64,000 nucleotides of DNA, taken from the NCBI GenBank assembly GCA_949825065.1, contig OX463856.1, positions 15,278,164 through 15,342,163 of the forward strand, read 5' to 3'. The first letter of the stretch is position 1. Each line of letters starts with the position of its first letter. The translations under genes and the position numbers were made by a program. This document shows positions 42,565-54,060 of the stretch, one piece after another. The notes under the pieces are model-generated. The model had not been told where the DNA came from, did no database searches, and saw only the letters and a program-made list of their open reading frames with translations. The DNA is from Odontocerum albicorne. Its lineage: Eukaryota > Arthropoda > Insecta > Trichoptera > Odontoceridae.

Positions 42565-42750
42565 ACAACATAATCGTAACAATATTCTTCTCAGCGTTCC
42601 TCTCCACGTTGGAGGTTGGCAATCATCGTAGCTTTTTAACGTTGTCTGTAGCTACTTTAAACAATGTCTTCTTGCTACAGTGGGACCACTCTCTTAGGTT
42701 TTCCAGCCAGGAGTTTGTTTTACTCCGTTATCATTATTTATTCTTCTGAT
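42565..42750 (-). mobile_element. LINE-F C-terminal fragment
   Basis: The minus strand reads KTNSWLENLREWSHCSKKTL, FKVATDNVKKLR and, in another frame, a MIANLQRGE-like end. This SWLxNLREW pattern is the C-terminus of a LINE protein distinct from LINE-C; a decayed relative is at 53640-54060. Confidence 0.65.
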
Positions 42751-43555
42751 ATATGATTTGGATAATTTCAAATTGGTTTCTTCTCATGAAGTGCTCAAAT
42801 TATAATATATAAAAAATACAAACTCCAAAATATTTGTTCAAATGTAATTTTTTATTTCCTTCCAAACAACATTTAACAATAAACATCGTTCTCAAGCAAA
42901 TGCAAACTGTAAAGAGCAACTACATAAAAATGCAAAAGCCCACATTTTTACAGAGAACTACTTATTTAAACAAGATTTGTAACGAAGTAGTATTTTTCCT
43001 AAATTTACGAATTTTATTTATTTATCCTTAACATTAAACCACTTAACTGAAACATTCAAACTCTGCATTCATATTTTCATACTTTATAACATATCCAGCA
43101 ATCAAATACATAACTCCAACTGCACGATAGTCTCAAAAGCTACAATAAAATCAAGTTAATCAACTGCTCATCACATGCCCTACATTCGCATCAGTCATTC
43201 ATTCCATGTCTATGTGGAGACTTCTTAAAGATCTTTACTTCCCGCTTTCCCCATGGCAGAGAGCCACTTCGTTATATACGAGTATTTAAAAAAACTCAAA
43301 CGAGCTCTGTTAAAAGTCAAAGAAACTCTTTTAAATAAAATAACATTCAAGTGTACATAAGAATTGCCCGAAAATAATCACATTTCGCCACAATCAATTC
43401 TGATTGGTCCCTTAATCTCACTTTCCTATTTTAATTACATATAAAACAATACATTTACTTCACAGTTTTACTTTCTTTCAATAAACTATGTGACGTTAAT
43501 AATAACTGAATCAGTTCTCCATTTAACATACAAGTCATGCATTAGTTAAAAATGT
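42751..43555. other. No recognisable feature
   Basis: AT-rich. A segment near 43190-43260 (CTATGTGGAGACTTCTTAAA) resembles 3020-3050, a very short unknown repeat. Confidence 0.35.
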
Positions 43556-44240
43556 TGCTATTTGGGGAGCGAGTTCTCAAGACACAAGAAGATTGAGAAA
43601 AATATTTAAAGGTATTTTGCTGCAAGTAACAAGATCAGTGGTGCACAAATCAATGTTTTGAAAATAAAATAAATCACAAAATCTTTAAAAGTTACTGTTC
43701 ACAGTGGTGTACAAGCGCCAACCTCGATATATGGAAACGATACCTAGGTATCGAATATAAGTGATCAGAGCAGAACAAATGCGATAAAAGTGCGTACCTT
43801 GCGTAGATTATGTGATATTACAATTTGATAGAGTTAAAAAGATAGGATAAATGAAAACTGTTTGTTAGAGATACATGTTTTTCTTTTTGAAAAATTAATA
43901 AAGGAACCCTGAAATGGGTTGGCCACTTTGAAATAATGAGTTGGGAAATGATTAAGGAAAAAAATATATATATTTGAACAGGAAGATGTAAGTCGAGGAA
44001 TAAATTAATCGAGGTGGTTAAAAAAAATTCAACTGAGGTAAAGGTTAGAAGTATGATGAACACGATAACATGTATACGGAAGAGGAGAGAACAGTTTGCA
44101 TCGATATAAAGGCGGGATCTATTATATCATGCTTGATCCAAAAGGGGCATGGCGTGATGATATAATGTTTAAAAAGGTACATGGTGTGATGATATAATGT
44201 TTAAAAAGGTACATGGTGTGATGATATAATGTTTAAAAAT
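43556..44240 (+). mobile_element. LINE-C copy ending in a 32-bp tandem repeat
   Basis: Decayed codons for the GSEFSRHKKIEKNI and SxNKISGA region start near 43565; an RTLRRLCDITI segment is near 43795. The tail 44148-44238 has 2.9 units of a 32-bp repeat (CATGGTGTGATGATATAATG plus TTTAAAAAGGTA) that extends the family's CATGATGGTA terminus. Confidence 0.65.
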
Positions 44241-44454
44241 ATTTTATCAATAGAGAATGTAAAATTCATTCAAAGTTACAGTGCATTTCCTGTTTTTACT
44301 AGATAAATAGAAAAAAAAAACATATTTGATTGCACACGAATGACTCATTTGTTTAAAAAAACATATAAATATTCTAAAATGTTTACTCCTATTATACGAA
44401 TAATGTTGGGTTATTAGAGTGAATGGTGAGTTTTATAAAATGTTTATCGGCCGA

Positions 44455-44915
44455 AGCATTTTAAAAGAAGTTAAGTTAACTGCTTGAAGTGAATTGTTGG
44501 TTCCAGTACCATTATATACTAGTGATAGGGTAGAATAAGTGAATTGAAAGCGTTGCATTAAATGTGTAGGAAAACAATGTATTGTCAAATAAATACATTA
44601 GGAATAAAGAAAGATGAGATGTAGTGCTTACGAGCATTGAGGTGGTTTGGCCACGTAGAAAGAAGAAGTGTTTAAAATAAATAATATACTCGTATATAAA
44701 AGTAGTATAGAAGGTTTAAAATGTCTTGGAAGATTGAAAAAGTATGGCTCGACCTGATGAATTCAAGTCCAAAAGAGTAAAGAGTGAAAAGTCTTTATGG
44801 TAAGAGAAAGTATGCATGACGATATGTATAGATGTAGCAGAAACGAAAGGTTAATGTCAGGATTGCATGGCCTACCCTTACAAGACATGGAGTGATGGTT
44901 ATGATGGCGATAATG
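44455..44915 (+). mobile_element. LINE-C 3'-end copy
   Basis: GGTTCCAGTACCATTATATA (SVLVP codons), LRWFGHVERR near 44637, a KVWLDLMNSSPKE segment near 44735 and the ATGGAGTGATGGTTATGATG end. TACTCGTA at 44687 interrupts the ATAATATATAAA stretch. Confidence 0.7.
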
Positions 44916-44929
44916 TAACGTAATATTTA

Positions 44930-45222
44930 GCCTTCGATTCGACTTGAGTTCTTCTATTTTTAAATAGTTCAGTTCCGATCTATCCCATCTCCACCTACGC
45001 TGTTATGGGGGACAAAATAAGTCCCCATCCAGCGCGATCTACACTAGAAGATCGAAATCTTCTTTATTTTTTTCATGATCGCGATGTCATATAGTGACAA
45101 AGAAGGAACGGCCCAAAAGGACTCCTTCACCAATGGCAACACACCTGAGTGGGAAAGGTCTATTTATAAATAACAAATAAACGACTGAAAGTGTTGTTCT
45201 TTTAAAATATGTTTTACTCAGT
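44930..45222. other. Unassigned, possibly an unknown repeat
   Basis: A moderately G+C-rich block (about 44990-45165, containing TTATGGGGGACAAAATAAGT) has no ORF and no match in the window. Confidence 0.35.
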
Positions 45223-45295
45223 TGGTTGGAAGAGATTGTCACCTGGCAATAAGCCTTCAAGGTTGTTTTACAGTGAAGTGTTAAATTAATTAATA
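45223..45295 (+). mobile_element. SINE-1/LINE-A 3' tail fragment upstream of the beat exon
   Basis: TTGGTTGGAAGAGATTGTCA, then CCTGGCAATAAGCC, then AAATTAATTAATA. This 73-bp fragment is nearly identical to the LINE-A 3' end and lies only 130 bp before the splice acceptor at 45424. Confidence 0.7.
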
Positions 45296-45424
45296 TATTT
45301 TACTCATATTTTTTTCATATTTGTTTCAATAATATTTCCCATTTCTGAAATAAATTTTTGATTATCATTTTTTTTATACAAGACGAAATTTTTCATTTTA
45401 ATTAGAGAAACTTTTTCTTTCCAG

Positions 45425-45560
45425 TTATCGGCATCTAATGACCAGAACGTGACGTTGACAGGCGTACACCGCCAATTAGCAGGGATGTACCATTGTGAAG
45501 TATCAGCGGATGCTCCTTTGTTTCATACTGAAATACAGTCGACCAGATTGGAGGTTGTTG
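45425..45560 (+). CDS. beat: Beaten-path family protein, internal exon (end of Ig domain 1)
   Basis: This exon encodes LSASNDQNVTLTGVHRQLAG, MYHCEVSADAPLFHTEIQST and RLEVVG. The LAGMYHCEVSADAP stretch is the F-strand signature (Y-x-C) of the first Ig domain in Beat proteins, cell-surface or secreted Ig proteins that act in insect axon guidance and bind Side-family receptors. The acceptor is a pyrimidine tract plus CAG (45424) and the donor is GTGAGT (45561). Length 136 bp leaves one base (G) over, which completes the first codon of the next exon. NVT is an N-glycosylation sequon. The paralogue cannot be assigned; the preceding exon was not found. Confidence 0.85.
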
Positions 45561-45769
45561 GTGAGTAAAATGATATTTTTTATTTGTGATATATAATACA
45601 ACACTCAAAATATGACACATTTACAAAAAAATATTTCCAAATTATTTAAATTATTTTGCGGAAGTAATTAAATAACTCGTCAGGAAGGAACTAATGGAGT
45701 TTGTTGGATTAAACGATTATCGTGTTTATTTTGTAGAGCAATTGAGGATATTATTTGCAATTTTTTACT

Positions 45770-46110
45770 AAAAACATACATGCCATCACGCCGTTTCCCT
45801 ATAGGAGTAGGCAGAAAAGAGAAAGAGTCAGGCTTTCCTATCGCTAAATACATATTTCCTCTTATTATACAGCTTCTACATCCATACACCCTTCTCATAC
45901 AGTTCCAACGATATCTATGATTTTTTTACGTTTCCTTCTTTCAAAATATTATTTAATTGATCCAATCATACTTACCTTGGTCTTCCTCTATCACGACTTT
46001 CCCTTACAATTTCACTTTATATTTTTTTTGTTAGTCTTTTTTTATGCATTTGTTCTACATGTCCCCAAAATGTTTTGCTATAAATATTATTATTCTTTTG
46101 GCATTGTCGA
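45770..46110 (-). mobile_element. LINE-C 3'-end copy in beat intron
   Basis: CATGCCATCACGCCGTTTCC begins the reversed tail, followed by the SAYS, CMDVEA and DIL regions (CTTCTACATCCATACACCCT, ATATTATTTAATTGATCCAA). Confidence 0.7.
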
Positions 46111-46204
46111 ACGTGAAAAATATGTTTTAACAATACTTAATATGGAAGAAAAAAAATCAAATATCGTTTGCTATAAATTTTAACAAATATTTAAGAAAAA
46201 TTTA

Positions 46205-46500
46205 TACTACTGAAACATTTACATCATCTTGAGGTAAGCAGGGAGGACAAGAACCGTGGCATCGATATGCCTTTTCACACAACTTTTATATTTCCTTATT
46301 TCAAAATATCATTCACTTGATCTAAACATACTTTCTTCATACTGTTTCATGTCTTACACTCTCCTTTATATAGTATATCGTTTTTTTGTTGTTATTTTTC
46401 ATTCATTTGTTCTGCACACCCAAATCACAGTATTTTTAATTAATCTTACTTAATACATTAGCCTTAAGTTTACTTTCACCCCTAATATATTCATAACATT
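46205..46500 (-). mobile_element. LINE-C decayed copy
   Basis: GAGGTAAGCAGGGAGGACAA and AAATATCATTCACTTGATCT recall the reversed SAYP and DQVNDIL codons of LINE-C. Divergence is high. Confidence 0.5.
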
Positions 46501-46789
46501 AACGCAGTCACAAAAAAAACTGTGATCCCATAAACTAAGAAATAATAAAAGTTAAAACTTCCACGTCATCCACCAATCATTGAAAACTTCACAACTTGTT
46601 TTTGAAAATGATCATATTTACAATTTATATGTGTACATGAGCCCAAATAGAGTTATCTCGTTTCTTTCAATATCTCAAAATAGGCTTAAATATGGTTGGA
46701 TCATTTATGTCCATATTAACGTCCAATAATAATTACTGTTGTACATAGATAGCACAACACAGAGCCGAATACAAATCTGTACCCTAGAG

Positions 46790-47490
46790 CAGTGTTCTCC
46801 AACCAGTGGTCCGCGGCCCGGTGCCGGGCCGCAGAGACTTTCCGCCGGGCCGCAAACAGTATGTCAAATTTCAAGAAATTCGCCAAAATATTAAATAAAG
46901 GATTTTTTCGCTTGCACGTTGACTTGTATTTTTAGTAATTGTTAAATAAATATAATTGGTATGATAATGCGACACGATGGTCGCTGGTTTTCTCAGAACG
47001 GACAGTCATATCATCTTCTCAGATACACTTAGGGAGAACGGAAATATTTGCTCTTGGATAGTGAACTCGGATGCAAAACCCTACCTAAATATATTTCCAA
47101 GAATTTCATAATATATAATTGTTTTCATTTTGGAATGGAATGGTGAGAGTAGCAGTACATACAAGTAAAATAATGTCAGAGACAGCACTGCAGCCAAGAA
47201 TATCCAATATATTAGCAAAGATGCAATAGCAGGTTTCGCATTAGTTTGTTGAAAAAACCCCATTGTTTTTGTTAAATTTTAATGGAATCAGACAATGTAA
47301 CAATTAAAATTGTTTAACTGTTATATGTATATTTGTTAATTATATTGTAGTTACATATGTCCATCTGTCACAATATAAGATTAAAAAAATATTAAATAAA
47401 AAAACCATTTTTATTTCAGTATTAGTGGTCCGCGAAAAAAAAATTCCTTTTTTTACCGGTCCACAGGTCTAAAAAGGTTGAGGAACACTG
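46790..47490. mobile_element. hAT-type non-autonomous element, 701 bp
   Basis: It starts CAGTGTTCTCCAACCAGTGG and ends, inverted, CAGTGTTCCTCAACCTTTTT. The 8-bp flanks CCCTAGAG (46782-46789) and CCCTACAG (47491-47498) agree at seven positions and have TA at the centre. There is no transposase ORF. Confidence 0.85.
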
Positions 47491-47764
47491 CCCTACAGGA
47501 TTAACCACGGGAGTCACATTTTACCCCTGAGTATAAACGACGTTGCATCATACAATTCATGTACGACGCATATGACGTTTATCCGCTAGGGTGCAAAGTG
47601 ACTTCCGTGGTTCATCCTCTAGGTTACAGAAATATGTAACAAATGTTATGACTTTTTCTAAAGTAAATTTTTGAAAGTTCTAAAGTAAACATTAGTTTTA
47701 ATTTGGTATAATATACTTTTTTATAGTTTAACCACTCAACTTATTTAAATTATTTGGTATTTTT

Positions 47765-48390
47765 ACTTACCACCGAAGATAGAGAGAACAGATCGCCAAA
47801 CCTTTCAACCCAAAAACAATTTCGCCTCCTCCACATTCATATATCTTGCTTGTAATGCACAACTTCTTTTACTCTTACTTGTCACTTTACCTTCTTTTGA
47901 AATCTTGTCACTTTGAACCAGTGATATTTTCATCAGTTTACCTCTTCTACGCACACTTTGCACTTTTTATTTGTATATCTGCTTAGTCATTCTTTTATCC
48001 AAACCGTCTTAAACTCCTTTCTTTCTATTACATTAAAAACATCCATATATTCATTTCTGATGTCTTCACTCCACGTTCTTTCATATCCAAGCATTTTTAG
48101 TACACACATCACTACAGCTTCTGCCAAGTCCAAGTTTCAAATCCATGTATCCAGGTGGAAACAACCCAATAATGTATTGTCATTTTCTCTACTTTTGATA
48201 TAGCGTGGTTGTTGTACATTACATTAAGTGATTTGTTTACCTTGTTCCCTTTTGCTAGCCTTCTTTCAATGTTTTTCTTTATCTGTTTGGAAAAAAAACA
48301 ATATTGCTCACAACATTGTAATTTTTGACTTATATTTATACATCGATCATTGTTTATTTGCATTTAAAAGGCATAAAGATTTTTTCTTCA
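47765..48390 (-). mobile_element. LINE-C copy in beat intron
   Basis: From the reversed 3' tail (ACCGAAGATAGAGAGAACAG) through decayed C-terminal codons. At 48363-48112 the minus strand reads RRLAKGNKVNKSLNVMYNNH and AISKVEKMTIHYW, the RRVASGNKVNxALN and SKSAKMTIHN segment of the family. Confidence 0.7.
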
Positions 48391-48628
48391 ATTTTCTCAC
48401 TTTATTGTGTAAAATACGAGTAGATTCGTGTTTACATGAACATAAAAATAACAATGTAACACATGCTTTATGATTGATCATCGTGTAATATTTAGAAAAT
48501 ATGAGATAAACTGAAAAGAAAATTTCCTTAAATAAACGTGTGTATTGATTTTCTGTCCACATACTATATGAGGGCTAAATTTACAATATAAACTAATTAG
48601 ATTTCTCTGAAAAAAAAAATATATTTCT

Positions 48629-49065
48629 GGATCAAATAGTTTTAAAAGTGGATAAGAGAATTAATGTAGGTATTAAAATTTGGTTTTAAATTCATGTTTT
48701 GTCATTATCTTAATATCAACCTCTCTTTCATATATTCTTTTTGTGTATCTAGTTTAAATTTATAACACTATCATTGTATGTTATACAGTAAAATCTTCGT
48801 TTGAGGTTCGTAGACTAACCGTTGTAAATCTTTTATTTATTTATAAAGTCTCAAAAGATCAAATAGTTTTTAAAGTTGTTAAGAGAATTAAAGTTTTATA
48901 TATTTGTACATATATTGTTTTAAATCTATGGTTTGCTCTCTCACAATTCTCTAAATATCAACATCTCTCTCATATATTCTCTTTGTGTATCTAGTTTGAA
49001 TTTATAACACTATCATCGCATGCATCAAATCCTTCGCTTGAGGCTCGTTGACCTACCCTTGACCT
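48629..49065. repeat. Diverged tandem duplication of about 200 bp
   Basis: Copy 1 (about 48630-48830) and copy 2 (about 48857-49065) share GATCAAATAGTTTT, AAGAGAATTAA, CATATATTCT and TTGTGTATCTAGTTT plus ATTTATAACACTATCAT, in that order. Period is about 227-242 bp. It has no coding potential and an unknown origin. Confidence 0.75.
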
Positions 49066-49504
49066 TGAATTACTTTATTAAGTTTCGAAAGATCATGTGT
49101 ACTCATCTGTGACTCTGAAATGTATAGATTTAAGTGTTTCCTTTCGCTCTCTTAGAAGACCTGCTTCGTCTATAGTAGGTACATTTAGAACTAAGATCCC
49201 TTCTATAACTAAATAGTTAGAATATGCCGAGAGCACCGAGTGGTAGCTGACTCGGATGTTGATATATTTAGTTAAACTTTTCCCTCATTTACTGTATCAT
49301 ATAGAATTTATTGAAAAACATTTTGAGTGACCTGCTGACATCACTATGGAAAGACGATTACTGATAATGAGGATTTTTATATTTGATATTATTTATAAAC
49401 ATTACGTGAGATGAATACTGAATTTTAATCCTTGATAATATTTATAAACGATGTTTTGCGTGAAATCTAAACTAATTTCCTATAAGTGTTTGTATAAATA
49501 AAAA

Positions 49505-49690
49505 AATAAAAAATACCGGTGTTCTATCAAGTGGAAATCTCTTCCAACTAAGCAGAAATCTGTTACTGAGATATAAGAGAAAAGTAGACTGGAACCTTTA
49601 TTGAAATATATATTGTAAGCCGACGACAATAGAACCCACAACCCGCAGGTTGCAAATAGGCATATTTTTAACAAGGCCATTGTTTTATCC
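49505..49690 (-). mobile_element. SINE-1 copy in beat intron
   Basis: GTGGAAATCTCTTCCAACTA (tail), GTAGACTGGAACCTTTATTG (body) and GAACCCACAACCCGCAGGTT (B box). Confidence 0.7.
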
Positions 49691-50214
49691 AGCAGCTCTT
49701 TTATCTCTATGGGGATCATGGAGATGCTCTTTTTCTAACATCTATTATAGAAATTACTATCTTCAAGTATTGTTATTTATCTAAATAACGAGCCTTTCAT
49801 TTCTCCATTTCACACACGTTTTCTCTTCTACAATGTCATGCCACATTTTCACTAAAAGCTTCTTTATATCTTGTGGTTGGTTAAAAGATATTTCTACGTG
49901 GAAATGTATCCACCAGATTCAACTGTATGCTAGTGCTACTTTAAATACGATCCCCAAGTCATTGCTAGTCCGCGAAAAGTTTGTTACTGGGTCAAAATTT
50001 GTGCATTTGAAAAGCACGATTTTTATTTTTAGCTTTATCATTTAATTTTTCTTACTTTTATTTTCTTAAAAACAAACAAAATGTATTTGAACTTCGTTCT
50101 TATTGTTTCAATATTACTTCGGTAAATTTTTGGAAAAATGCTGGTCCGTTGTGGATTGGAATAAAAAAAAAAACCTTTCATGAAAACTTAATATTTGAGA
50201 AGCATTGCTATATA
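49691..50214. other. No recognisable feature
   Basis: Intronic AT-rich sequence; a 70-codon ORF at 49833-50045 has no domain. Confidence 0.4.
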
Positions 50215-50386
50215 TTGGGTGTTAACATCAGTTGTGTCCGTTTTTTTCTAATTTTAAAATGAGCACCAAAAGTAAAACAAAATTGTAAATGTTATACGTC
50301 ATTTGCAAGAAAACGTTCTGCTCTATAAGATATTGTATTTGCTTTTACGTTACATATATTATTTTATTTGATTACAAGCCTTCAAA

Positions 50387-50905
50387 ATGGAATGTCAAGT
50401 AGACGACTGTGAGCATTTTCGACACCTCTTTCTGTTTGCGTTCAATCGAGGGAATAAAGCTGCCAAAACTGCTCGCGATATTTGCAAAGTGTACGGTGAA
50501 GATGCTATGAATGGAAGGACAGCTCGTCGATGGTTTTTGCGTTTCAAAGACGGTTATTTCGACCTGAAAGACATGGAGTGTTCCGGACGACCAGTGGACT
50601 TCGATGAGGACCGCTTAAACCATATTATTTATGAAGATTCCTTTCAAACCACCGTAGAATTAGCTGAGCAGATGAATTGTAGTCACATAACTGTATGCCG
50701 CCATCTTAAATCAATGGGAAAAGTTCAGAAGTTCGGCGCTTGAGTTCCACACGTTTTGAGTGAACACAACAAAAATCAACGTTCGACAATTTCTGCTGGT
50801 TTGCTCGCACGTCATCGAGCTACGCATGGCCACAAGCAAAGGTTCCTTTACCGCATCATTACTGGTGATGAAAAATGGTTTGAAAATGGTGATGATAAAT
50901 GTTTG
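50387..50905 (+). pseudogene. mariner transposase N-terminal half, plus arm
   Basis: From MECQVDDCEHFRHLF it covers the helix-turn-helix pair (AAKTARDICKVYGED, TARRWFLRFKDGYFDLKD, SGRPVDFDEDRL, TVELAEQMNCSHITVCRHL). A TGA at 50741-50743 interrupts the frame; the same frame continues VPHVLSEHNKNQRSTISAGL and reaches ITGDEKW, the motif with the first catalytic Asp. The coding then runs into the inverted arm, so the other catalytic residues are absent. Confidence 0.9.
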
Positions 50906-50909
50906 AAGG

Positions 50910-51175
50910 GGATCTTCATGCATAATATGGTTTAAGCGGTCTTCATCGAAGTCCACTGGTCGTCCGGAACGCTCCATGTCTTTCAGGTCGAAATTACCAT
51001 CTTTGAAACGCAAAAACCATCGACGAGCTGTCCTTTCATTCATAGGATCTTCACCGTACACCTTGAAAATATCGCGAGCAGCTTTGGCAGCTTAATTCCC
51101 TCGATTGAACGCGAACAGAAGGAGGTGTCGAAAATGCTCACTTTTGTCTACTTGCCATTCCCTTTTGAAGGCTTG
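50910..51175 (-). pseudogene. mariner transposase N-terminus, minus arm
   Basis: The minus strand repeats the same N-terminal region: YGEDPMNERTARRWFLRFKD, GNFDLKDMERSGRPVDF and DRLNHIMHEDPLQT (51061 down to about 50910). The initiator region near 51175 has a stop in SCQN-like codons and loses the frame. It differs from the plus arm at several codons (DAMNG to DPMNE, CSGR to RSGR), so the duplication is not brand new or the arms came from two copies. Confidence 0.85.
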
Positions 51176-51336
51176 TAATCAAATAAAATAATATATGTAA
51201 CGTAAAAGCAAACACAATGTCTTGTAGAGCAGAACATTTTCTTTCGAATGACGTATAACATTTACCAATTTGGTTTACTTTTGGTGCTCATTTTTAAATT
51301 GAAAAAAACGGACACAACTTATGTTAACACCGAATA

Positions 51337-52097
51337 CAATACAAGTGTTATAAAAAATAGTGAAGTCCTATAACTGTCGGAATTCCAATGTTTTTTCCAT
51401 ATGTGAACGCATTACTCTTAAAATTTTATAAATGTGAGAATGCGTTCAAAATTATTATTATAAAAATCATAGTTCATAAAAAAGTACTACGGTGATGTTG
51501 CGTTTCTCATTTCTTCGAAGAACTTTTTGACTTAAAGATCGATTGTTATATTTTTGAAGAATAATCAGTTGAAACTTTAAATTGTCTAGAATTGGCATTT
51601 TTCCAAATTAGTTTTCTTAAAATGACTCATGTAATTGCATAGGGAGTTTAATTTTGGTGGCACATTAATCGTCCTAGTTTAAATGGATTGTCTATTATTA
51701 AAAAAGAAAAAGACGGTGGGATTGAAATCTTCGTATAAATTTATTTTAAAAGTATTTGATTGCATTTATTGATTATGTGGTAAAAATACAATATTTTTTT
51801 TTTTAAATTAAAATGTATCTCTTTTTTTGCCTTTCTTGTTCTTATTAATATTTTTGCGATATGCTGTTGTCCTCCATGTACACTATTTCTAGGAAAGAAT
51901 TAAGTTTCCTTACAATGAGATCGTACTATATCTAGTAAGAAAAAGGGATTTTGTTATTCTTTTAAGGAAGAGCTGCTCTCGAAAGATCCCCTCCTCTTGT
52001 TGACGCCACGCTGAATTGTGAAAAAAGATAGCGGTGCTACTAATTGTGAAATTATCTTGGTACCTGTGAAATTATCTGGAAACTTTTTTTTTCTCAG
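51337..52097. other. Intron sequence, no feature seen
   Basis: AT-rich, ending in the polypyrimidine tract TTTTTTTTTCTCAG of the next exon. Confidence 0.5.
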
Positions 52098-52231
52098 ATG
52101 TTCCCGAATCAAATCCAATACTGACGGTGGATAGACTAAGATTCTCCGCTGGTGATAGTATCAAGGCTAACTGCTCTTCTTCATCAAGTTACCCGTCAAC
52201 CAATCTCACGTGGTATCTCAATGGAGAAAAG
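52098..52231 (+). CDS. beat: Beaten-path family protein, exon with first half of Ig domain 2
   Basis: Joined to the G left by the previous exon it reads DVPESNPILTVDRLRFSAGD, SIKANCSSSSSYPSTNLTWY and LNGEK. The B-strand Cys (KANC) and core Trp (LTWYLNGE) of the second Ig domain are present, in the same order and spacing as Beat proteins. Acceptor: pyrimidine tract plus CAG (52097); donor: AAG/GTAATA (52232). The 134 bp plus one carried base give 45 whole codons, so the next exon starts in phase 0. NCS and NLT are potential N-glycosylation sites. Confidence 0.88.
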
Positions 52232-52264
52232 GTAATATATTTTGTGGCAAATAAAATACAAAAT

Positions 52265-52450
52265 AAATATTTTAAAAAGTGCAAATGTGAGTGGAAGCCA
52301 TTTTAGAAGGAAACCAAGGAAAGTGTGGTTAGAAGTGCATGGTAATTTGAAAGAAAGAAATGCAAGGAGTCGAAATTGTAAGAGATGTATGGATTGTTAT
52401 TAAGCGAAGATGTTTGTAGAGATAGGAAAGTCTGACGCTCTGTTTTATTT
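52265..52450 (+). mobile_element. LINE-C 3'-end fragment next to the beat exon
   Basis: AAAGTGCAAATGTGAGTGGA, AGGAAAGTGTGGTTAGAAGT and CTGACGCTCTG follow the family order. It starts only about 30 bp after the 5' splice site of the exon at 52098. Confidence 0.65.
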
Positions 52451-52490
52451 TCCTATATTGAAAGATAAATGTGATATTTTCAATATTTTT

Positions 52491-52536
52491 AACATAACAT
52501 TATTTTACACGTGTACGTTTAAAATAATGTTATGTT
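52491..52536. repeat. 17-bp inverted repeat
   Basis: AACATAACATTATTTTA (52491-52507) and its exact inverse (52520-52536) surround a 12-nt loop; pairing continues imperfectly outward through AATATTTT. Confidence 0.85.
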
Positions 52537-52539
52537 GAA

Positions 52540-53635
52540 AATATTTTCGTATTATTTTAAACTTAGCATAATCAAAGTACGAGTTTATGCAATAATACAA
52601 AATGCTACCATAAAATACATATGTATCAAAAGACTTACATGATTCATAATTTGCAGCCAAAAATAAGTACATATATACTACCACACACAATAGGTCAGGA
52701 CCCAGAAGACCCAGAAGGCTGTACGCCATAAAAAAATAACACAAATTCATTTATTAAATTTACAAGTTGTTATATATTTAAACATAAACTTCGTCTTTCT
52801 CATCACAGAAAACAGCTTATATGCAAAAAAAAAACATCTTCATAATAATATAAATCAAAACCTTAAGCAAGAAAACTAATATCAGTGAATCATTTAAAAA
52901 CGGATAAATTTCTGTACGTACATAAATAAATAGTTAAACACATTAACATTTTAAATTTTACAAATACTAAAATTATAACAAGAAAAAAATTTCAAGTTAA
53001 TTAAAACATGTCTTTTAAAATTATGTTTAAAGTGTACTAATAACATAAAAAACACATTAATTTAAATACACATACAATATATGCATAGCGTTTCAGTTTC
53101 CCCGACCTCTAAATATTTCGAAACATAGCAAGTTGGACAAGATGTACAACATTTAAGCGACTACACTACACTTAAATGACGTAAACTTCCTCATATCCGT
53201 AATTTAACGGGAAAATTATGCGATAAACACCATGCTCTTTTTTAAACCCCCGACAAACAAATAAAGCAGTATAAATCGCTACCAGCGTCGGTTTTTTTTA
53301 AAATTGTTTATTTTAATTTTGATATACTCCTATGTTTAATCGAATAACATCAAATGACAAGAAACAATGATAAATTTTTAATGAAAACACTCGATGATTC
53401 ATAATGTCCAAGAAGATGTAAAAGTTGTATATGCTATCCATATATTTCGGGTTCTTTTCCCAAAAGTGATAAAATGGATAAGAAAAGGGTCCCAGTCTAG
53501 TTTTTAAACCCATATGACTTTTAAAATATTTCTGGTTGGTTGAAAATTATAACAAATTCAACTAGCTCGCAAGATATGCTTGTATGAAATGATTGTCTAA
53601 TTCAGTTTTCTGCTTGGTATTGTTTTAAAATACTT
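52540..53635. other. Intron sequence, no clear feature
   Basis: AT-rich. A possible SINE-1 tail remnant (TTTCTGGTTGGTTGAAAATT) occurs near 53525. Confidence 0.4.
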
Positions 53636-53639
53636 TTAT

Positions 53640-54060
53640 TTAAAGACGCGTCCATTCTTCAACTCCATAAGTATTCTCAGTAGTCAGTTTTTGTGAATCT
53701 TCTTTGAAGTTCCTTCGCTCTTCGGTGATTAGAAATCCTCATAATTCTCTTGACCGTCGAGGCAATAGTTATGAATAAAAATATGGTGTCACAATGAAAC
53801 CACTCTCGTGAGTTCTTCAGCTAAGAGATGCGTCCTTTTTCCGCACTTCTGTTTTGCAATTTCAGATGAAGGATCTCATATTTTTCTCTCCGTATTATAC
53901 TCACATGTTCCTAGTACTCTATATTTCTCCTTTTTGTAGAAGATAATATTTCTCTATCTACAGTCATCCTTTTCAAGATGTAAATTAATACTTTGTCAAC
54001 TGTAGAGACGATCAGCATTATTTGACAGCAGCACATTTCAAAAGCTTCTGTTTTTAGTGA
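53640..54060 (-). mobile_element. LINE-F decayed fragment
   Basis: The minus strand has codons resembling LKTEAFEMCC (about 54065-54020) and a WFHCDTI-like region near 53790 that parallels the fragment at 42565-42750. Assignment is tentative. Confidence 0.45.

Larger units (their letters stand above)
50215..51334. mobile_element. Fold-back mariner: inverted duplication of the 5' end
   Basis: TA flanks lie at 50213-50214 and 51335-51336. The first 690 bp are the 5' half of a mariner in plus orientation. From about 50910 to 51334 the sequence is an inverted copy of its own first 425 bp, replacing the normal 3' half. Both termini therefore carry the same 5' end (GGTGTTAACATCAGTTGTGT, with AAGTTGTGT in the right copy). 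The two arms differ by scattered substitutions. Confidence 0.9.

Noticed and set aside
37807..45424. Signal-peptide or first Ig exon of the beat-like gene
   Set aside because: I looked for KWYK-type Ig1 codons with splice sites upstream of 45425 and found none I could support; the exons may lie before this window.
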